DNA from: Lasiosphaeria ovina
Taxonomy: Eukaryota > Ascomycota > Sordariomycetes > Sordariales > Lasiosphaeriaceae
Direction of reading: 5' to 3'
Assembly (NCBI GenBank): GCA_033439765.1
Contig: JAULSN010000001.1
Span: forward strand, 992,001 to 1,056,000
Length of the DNA stretch: 64,000 nucleotides
This document shows, piece by piece, positions 58,863 through 64,000 of the stretch. The position numbers and the translations under genes are program-made. The notes beneath the pieces were generated by a model, which worked only from the letters and a program-made list of their open reading frames with translations, searched no databases and was not told where the DNA came from. Position 1 is the stretch's first letter; every line of letters starts with the position of its first letter.

Positions 58863-59189
58863 ATGTCGTCAAACGCGCAAGACGACCTTGAAAGCGGGCG
58901 GCAGGATGAGCGACCACATGGAGACGAAGGAGGAGCAGATAGGCAGAGTGACAGGACTTGTTCACCGCTCGGCCTGCTCAAGTCCTGGTCGAGCTGCTTT
59001 TCTCGGGCCGAAGACTCGACAGATGCCGGCGCTCCTAGTAACACGGCTGCGGAAACAGCGGCACCACCACCACCACCACCGGAGGAAGCAAAGGAAAAGA
59101 AATACGTCCACGTGCCGACCCACGCGGCATCCTCGTATCTCAAGACGACCACGACAAGCGAGATACAAAAAGCCAATGAGATTTTGTGA
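58863..59189 (+). CDS. Small hypothetical protein
   Basis: ORF of 108 aa starting MSSNAQDDLESG. It is acidic and polar at first, then GLLKSWSSCFSR, a run of six Pro, and a distinct basic-aromatic C-terminus (KEKKYVHVPTHAASSYLKTT, then SEIQKANEIL). The tail recalls a motif I associate with small uncharacterised Sordariomycete proteins (KYxHVPxHAASxxxxTT), but I cannot confirm it. The in-frame ORF extends upstream to 58662 without a better start. It is isolated in a gene-poor region and could be a real short gene or chance. Confidence 0.45.
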   Translation: MSSNAQDDLESGRQDERPHGDEGGADRQSDRTCSPLGLLKSWSSCFSRAEDSTDAGAPSNTAAETAAPPPPPPEEAKEKKYVHVPTHAASSYLKTTTTSEIQKANEIL

Positions 59190-62100
59190 TGACAATGAAA
59201 TACGACAACAAGAAGGCAACTGCCAAGACCGACCGAAACACACTGTGTGGCTGCTGACAGTAGCCCAATAACTTTGTTCCCCGGCTCTGAAACTAGAACT
59301 ATCGGGGTCGGGGATAAGACAAGCATCAACGAAACCCAACTTCGGGAGACGGCGGGCGGATGCCTGGGGAACGGTGGGGCGGGGCGGGGGGGCTACGTAT
59401 CCGGGCCGGATATGAAACTGTGAAAGGTCGCCGACGGCGGCCGGACGAAGGAACGAACGATCGGGAGCCAAGGAAGGAGAAGAAGAAGAAGAAGAAGGAA
59501 GGAATAACGGGAGAAAGCCGGGGAGGGGAAACGGCACAGCATCTTTTCTTTTCCTCGTAGCCGCATCGAACAGAGCATCGAGGGGAGGCGTGGGACTGGT
59601 CTGGTTAGCTTCTTTAAAGGATTTCCGCGGGTCTCTCTCTCTCTTTCTCCAGAACAGGAAGGAGGGAGAGCCAGTTGAGGGGGAGGGTAGTTGGTTTCAT
59701 GGTTTAGAGACTCTCTTAGGTTAAACGTGCTTCGGCGGCGAGCGGTGCGGGCACGCGGCAGCGAGCGGCGTTCGGAGTGTGGGGAGGAGCTGGGAGGTAC
59801 CTGGGGCTGCGGCGGCCGTCCCGGTCCTCTGGGAAGTGTTTATATCTATTATTAGCAACTCGTGCTGTTCCCGGTGTGGCCAGCGGTGGTAGCAGGAGCG
59901 CCGATGCAGCGCGGGAAGCGACGGCGGGCGCGGCTCTTGTGTGGCGTATGTGCCTCTGCGTGTGTGTGTGTGGTTGAGTTGATGTGCGGTTGGCTTGCGT
60001 TACGGCTGGCTGGCTGGTTTGTGCTTTGCGTGTATATAAGCCTGTGCTCGAACCATGAAAGGTTCCTGTGCCGCTTCTCCCGCAGTGTGAAGAGAGAGAG
60101 AGAGAGCTGAGCTGACTTGATGAGCCACACAAGTCCAACAAGCATCGGGCCTGCTTCTGAGACGTATGAAGAGAGGCCAACCAAGAAGCGGCCCGAAGAG
60201 CAAAATCGGGGTTCTTAATCATCGTTTGCCATGGTAGACATGACGACATGTTCGTCGTCCATCACGGCCGGGAATGCTTCGTAAAGGCAAACAAGACGTC
60301 AAAGACGACGCTCACCAACACGCAGAGTTACGCACCGTACAGTCAGTATACGCACGCACGCACGCAAACCTATACACGTCTCCAGCAGCGCAGATGTACA
60401 CAGTCGGCGGCTTCAGGCTCGCACTCGCACATTTCACCCCCTCTTTGTGGGGGGTCCCAGGAACGATTCCCTCGTGGCTCAAGTCTCAAGTCTCACTCAC
60501 TCTCAACCCTATTGGCTCTGTCCTAGTGCTCAAGTCTCCGAGTCTACATAGTATTTGTCTCCGGGTAGTTAATTATCGGACGACGGAGCCCTAGTCCCTG
60601 AGTGAAACAGTTGCGCCATTAGTGTGCCTCTCAAAAGGATCCACGTCAGAACCCAAAATCACACGGCCAGTCGTTTTCGTTGAGCAGCCCGGGAAACCAT
60701 GCCAGGTGCAAAAGTCCCGCTCACCTCGGAATCCCAAGAGCGGATCGTTGATAAAAAGGCTCAACGAAACCGCGAGCCGGAGCGGCGTTCTCCATTCAGT
60801 ATCCATTGCACGTCACACAGAGCGCCCGCTAAGTTGCAAAACGGTGGCATAGGCTTCCTCGTGGCGTTCCTGCGTTAGCTCGCGGCCTCTGGTGGGTGGA
60901 TGTGGAGATAATAACGAAGGCAAGCCATGCAGGTGCGAGGTCTGCAATCTGCAATATCTGCATGGCGATGCGAGAACCGAGCAGCAAGAACCGAGGACGA
61001 CGAAATGAAACCTGCAGCCTAGGAGGGGATCGAGGTGGTCTCAGGCCGGTCGATGCGTGATGTTGACCAATTTGGGCGAAGCTGAAGATGCTCTCTCTCT
61101 CTCTTCATTTCACTTCGACACCTCAGTCCTCGAGACTCGTCTCAAGAGCTTTTCAGAGAGCGCTTCGGAATACATCCACCATCCTCCCGGCGCGAGGCCC
61201 GTGGGTCTTCCATGTGGATATGGATGTGGATGTGGATGTGGATGTGGATTGGAACAGCCGTTGGCGGCCAAGCAGTCTAGTCTGCAGCTCAGGTTACGCT
61301 TCTAAAAAGGTTAAACAGCCAGCCAGTCAGCTGGATCTTTTTTGGATCGGGCTGAAGCCATTTGAGTGAGCCAAAGAGAAGCAGCACAAGCGCACCTGAG
61401 TTGGAGGTAAACCAAGAAAAGGCCACCTGAAAACATCAGCAGCAGCAACTAACCCGTCCAGGACATAAAATGGTTACACACAGCCATCAAAGGAACTGAA
61501 CAGGAACCAAACAGCAACGGTGCCTGGAGGCTAAGAGTTCCAGTGTAGATACCTAAGTAAGGTGCACTACTCCGTCCTATAACGTGCATTGGCTCCCCGT
61601 CTGGGCCATGGACCACCGCGGATACGGAAATAGGTCGTTAAAGACTTTTTGCACGATGGAATCGAGGCTGTTGCTGTCCCTCCAGCCCAGGGTTGAAGGA
61701 GCGACAAGGGCCCGCCCCCCTCCCTAGGGTACGTACCGGCCGGTCAGCTATTTTTCTCTCTCCAGTCCAGTCCAGTCCTGTCAGAAAAGACCGGCGGAGA
61801 CTTGCTCTAACCTGGGTAAGTTAGTGCCCGTGTGGTACCTCGGCGGGTGCTGGGGTGGCGAAGCTCTTTCCGAGACGTGCGCTTGCGACGGCGGCTGAAC
61901 GTCTGTGGTTGGCCCAGGGCGTCATGCACAAGCGCGGCAGTTACCCTTGTGATGGTGTGCAGATAATCAAGCCAAAGGACGGGCACTTGCGCGCGGTCAT
62001 TTTGCTGCGCTGCTGCTGCTACTGCCGCTGTACAATGTCTCGCTCAAGCGCCGTCAAGCAGTGGGACGCTTGCTGCTGCAAGTTGCAACGCATTCAGGCC

Positions 62101-64000
62101 AAAAATACCCAGACGCTGGCTGGCTGCCTGGAGCTGGACGACAACCGTAGACTGAATTAGATACACCCACCTGACCTCCATCCAATGATCCGTACGTAAT
62201 ACCTCAGGCACTGTAGATAGTGGCTCTCGTCGGCAGGGACGGTAACTACCTCACCTGCCAACCTAACTATGTAGCTCGTGTTAGTTTGTTTCTCACAACT
62301 CGGGTTCCAGGTTCCAGGTCGGCAGGAAAGGTCCGCAGTGCGTGTTCCGGCCGGTTGGTGGCGGCTTCCAGCTCGTCATCAGGTGTTTCTGTTCGAATCG
62401 GGTGTTGGTTGCTCTCACTGTTTGAATTGGGAAGTTGTTGGTGCGTCGGGTGAATCGGGTTTGGTCCTTTGGCTGGGTCGTCGTTCGCCGTGTTGAAATT
62501 GTCACGCAATTTGTACGGCGTCACTAACAGGCCATCCGTCTCCTTCGCTACAAAAGGGCGGGGGAGGAGCCCTGCGGCGTAGTAGATTTTGCTCTGATGA
62601 GATTTTTGGCGGCCGTGCGAGATGAAGATTTCGCAATCACAGGTGATGTCGCTCACTTTCTCTCTCTCCCACGTGAGGGTAGGGATGGCTAGGATCAAGA
62701 GTTGGTCTGTTTGCTGCGCCGCACTCGGCTCGCATGAGTGCTGAATAAGGTCCCCACTTCCAAAGCCTTCGCTCCAGTGTCGCTGGCTGTCGAGCCCTTG
62801 TAGGTGTGCTGCACAAACACCATTCACGCAAACCCTCCGGTTGCACAGGGCGAGATTGCATCATTCCGCCCATTCCCCAGTCCACACGTCTCCCACTCCC
62901 CCGCGATTTGCGGCTTGCTGCGTCTCTCATCAGAAAGCCCCTTCCCTCATCAGCCCAGCGAGAACCTAACCTAAGCCCACCAACGACACGCTACGGGGTC
63001 CTTTGTCCCTGTGAAGGCCTCAAGATCAAGGCCCCGAAGCTCTGTGAGGCCCTGCCGATTAAAAGTTGCACAGCCCACCTCAGTTCCTTTTTGTCTGCAC
63101 TCTCTCTGCATGCATACACGTCCTGCCCTGAACATGGACGTCCAATGAGGGGGTACACCCACCGGGCACCACCCCATGGAAAGCAGAACTGACCGCTCCG
63201 GCCTGGTCATCACCGACTGCCGGGCTGCGGTTTGGCCCATCAGCAGGACTAGACCCATCGAGACAAGCGACGTCGATCAATCTGAATTGAAAATCGAATT
63301 GCTCGGCTCAATGGGAGAGAGCAATTTGAAAGCGAGAAAATGGCTATTGAAATGCTGACGGGTGGCTGCCTTGGGAGAGGGGATCCGAGTTGCGTCAAGT
63401 AAGCAATAGCAGCAGGCTAGTCTTAGTCGTCGTTGGCTGCGTACGTACCAGGCGCGTCTTCCGTACCGACCGACATGTACAAAGTCCTCACCCTCCGCGG
63501 GTGCTCGGACAAACGTGTCAGCAATTGGCCTGGGACTCGAGGCGATGGCGGTCTTTCTGTCGATCTGCTGTCTTCCTGTCTGTCCCGTCTGTCATCAGTC
63601 ACCAGACACCGGGACATACACCACAGGAACCGGGACCTCAGGGACCAACCCGCTGCGGCCAATGCCTAGCGCCCGGGCTACCTAAAGAAGTGGGCATGGG
63701 CGAGTGGTAAGTATTCAAGCTCAAGTAGCACTTCACTGGGCTGGCTTGTCTTACTCGACACCACCAGACGGACGGGTGGGCGGAATGCTCTCTGCACTTA
63801 CAGATGTTCTCTCGGGCCCGTAATGTCTGGGCTGCGTTCTGGCACCAGAGAGATCAGCATTGTCGGTTGTGGAAACGCCGCCGTCGGCCGCATCGCATCC
63901 ATCTGGATCTTGATGAAGTTCTTCACAGGGCTGTCGTGTAACGGCCTTCAGCTTTACACGTGTAGTGCAGTTGAGGGGAGCATGGATGATGGCCCGGCCG
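59190..64000. other. 4.8-kb gene-poor region to window end
   Basis: No gene is supported on either strand. Simple repeats are frequent: GAA/GAAG tracts (about 59475-59500), CT tracts (about 59630-59650), GTGTGTGT (about 59959) and a GATGTG hexamer array (about 61213-61250). Short frames of 60-190 codons exist without domains. It may be a long promoter or 5' UTR of a gene beyond the window. Confidence 0.45.
61213..61250. repeat. (GGATGT)n hexamer array
   Basis: About six near-perfect GGATGT/GTGGAT units in the gene-poor region. Confidence 0.8.

Noticed and set aside
62267..62827. 186-codon minus-strand frame in the right-hand gene-poor region
   Set aside because: No domain, neutral composition, and overlapping frames on the opposite strand.

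Overview
This window is nuclear DNA of a filamentous ascomycete (Pezizomycotina), most likely a Sordariomycete. Genes are separated by 0.2-5 kb. Most are interrupted by short GT-AG introns (about 50-125 nt) with CTAAC/CTGAC-type branch sites. Third codon positions are GC-rich. Several products (PEX6, GCN5, the CSN12 homologue, eL20, a QPCT-like M28 enzyme, a GH125 protein, a DUF7707-like GPI protein) have the form I remember from Sordariomycetes. I see no transposon, virus, CRISPR array or biosynthetic cluster. All exon junctions were worked out by eye from reading frame, splice sites and remembered family sequences.

Layout. 0-11 kb: alpha/beta hydrolase (+), BTB protein (+), CSN12-type PCI protein (-), ribosomal protein eL20 (+). 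11-20 kb: oligosaccharyltransferase subunit SWP1 (-), M28/QPCT-like enzyme (-), ethanolamine/choline phosphotransferase (-), Cys-rich GPI protein (-). 23-36 kb: PEX6 (-), membrane steryl-ester-hydrolase-type lipase (+), GH125 mannosidase (+). 36-46 kb: an intron-containing U6 snRNA gene (-), SDR (+), ADE17/ATIC (+), a frame-broken Ser/Thr-rich repeat ORF (-), CUS2/Tat-SF1 (-), threonine aldolase (+). 48-56 kb: GH37 trehalase (+), GCN5 (-) divergent from OST5 (+), then RAD1 (+). 56-64 kb is gene-poor, rich in simple repeats, with one small ORF (58863-59189).

The genes are mostly housekeeping and do not form one pathway. Loose links: SWP1 and OST5 belong to the same ER oligosaccharyltransferase. 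U6 and CUS2/Tat-SF1 both serve the U2/U6 spliceosomal core. GCN5 and OST5 share a 408-bp divergent promoter.

The most notable observation is the U6 gene. Its conserved sequence is split by a 60-nt spliceosomal-type intron (GTAGGT, TGCTAAC, CAG), with a Pol III TATA upstream and B-box-like motifs downstream. Other unusual splicing features are a 4-nt ATGG start exon in eL20, a GC-AG intron in the trehalase, an in-frame stop-free 102-nt intron in GCN5, a NAGNAG acceptor in the BTB gene, and a 365-nt last intron in CSN12 that can be read through.
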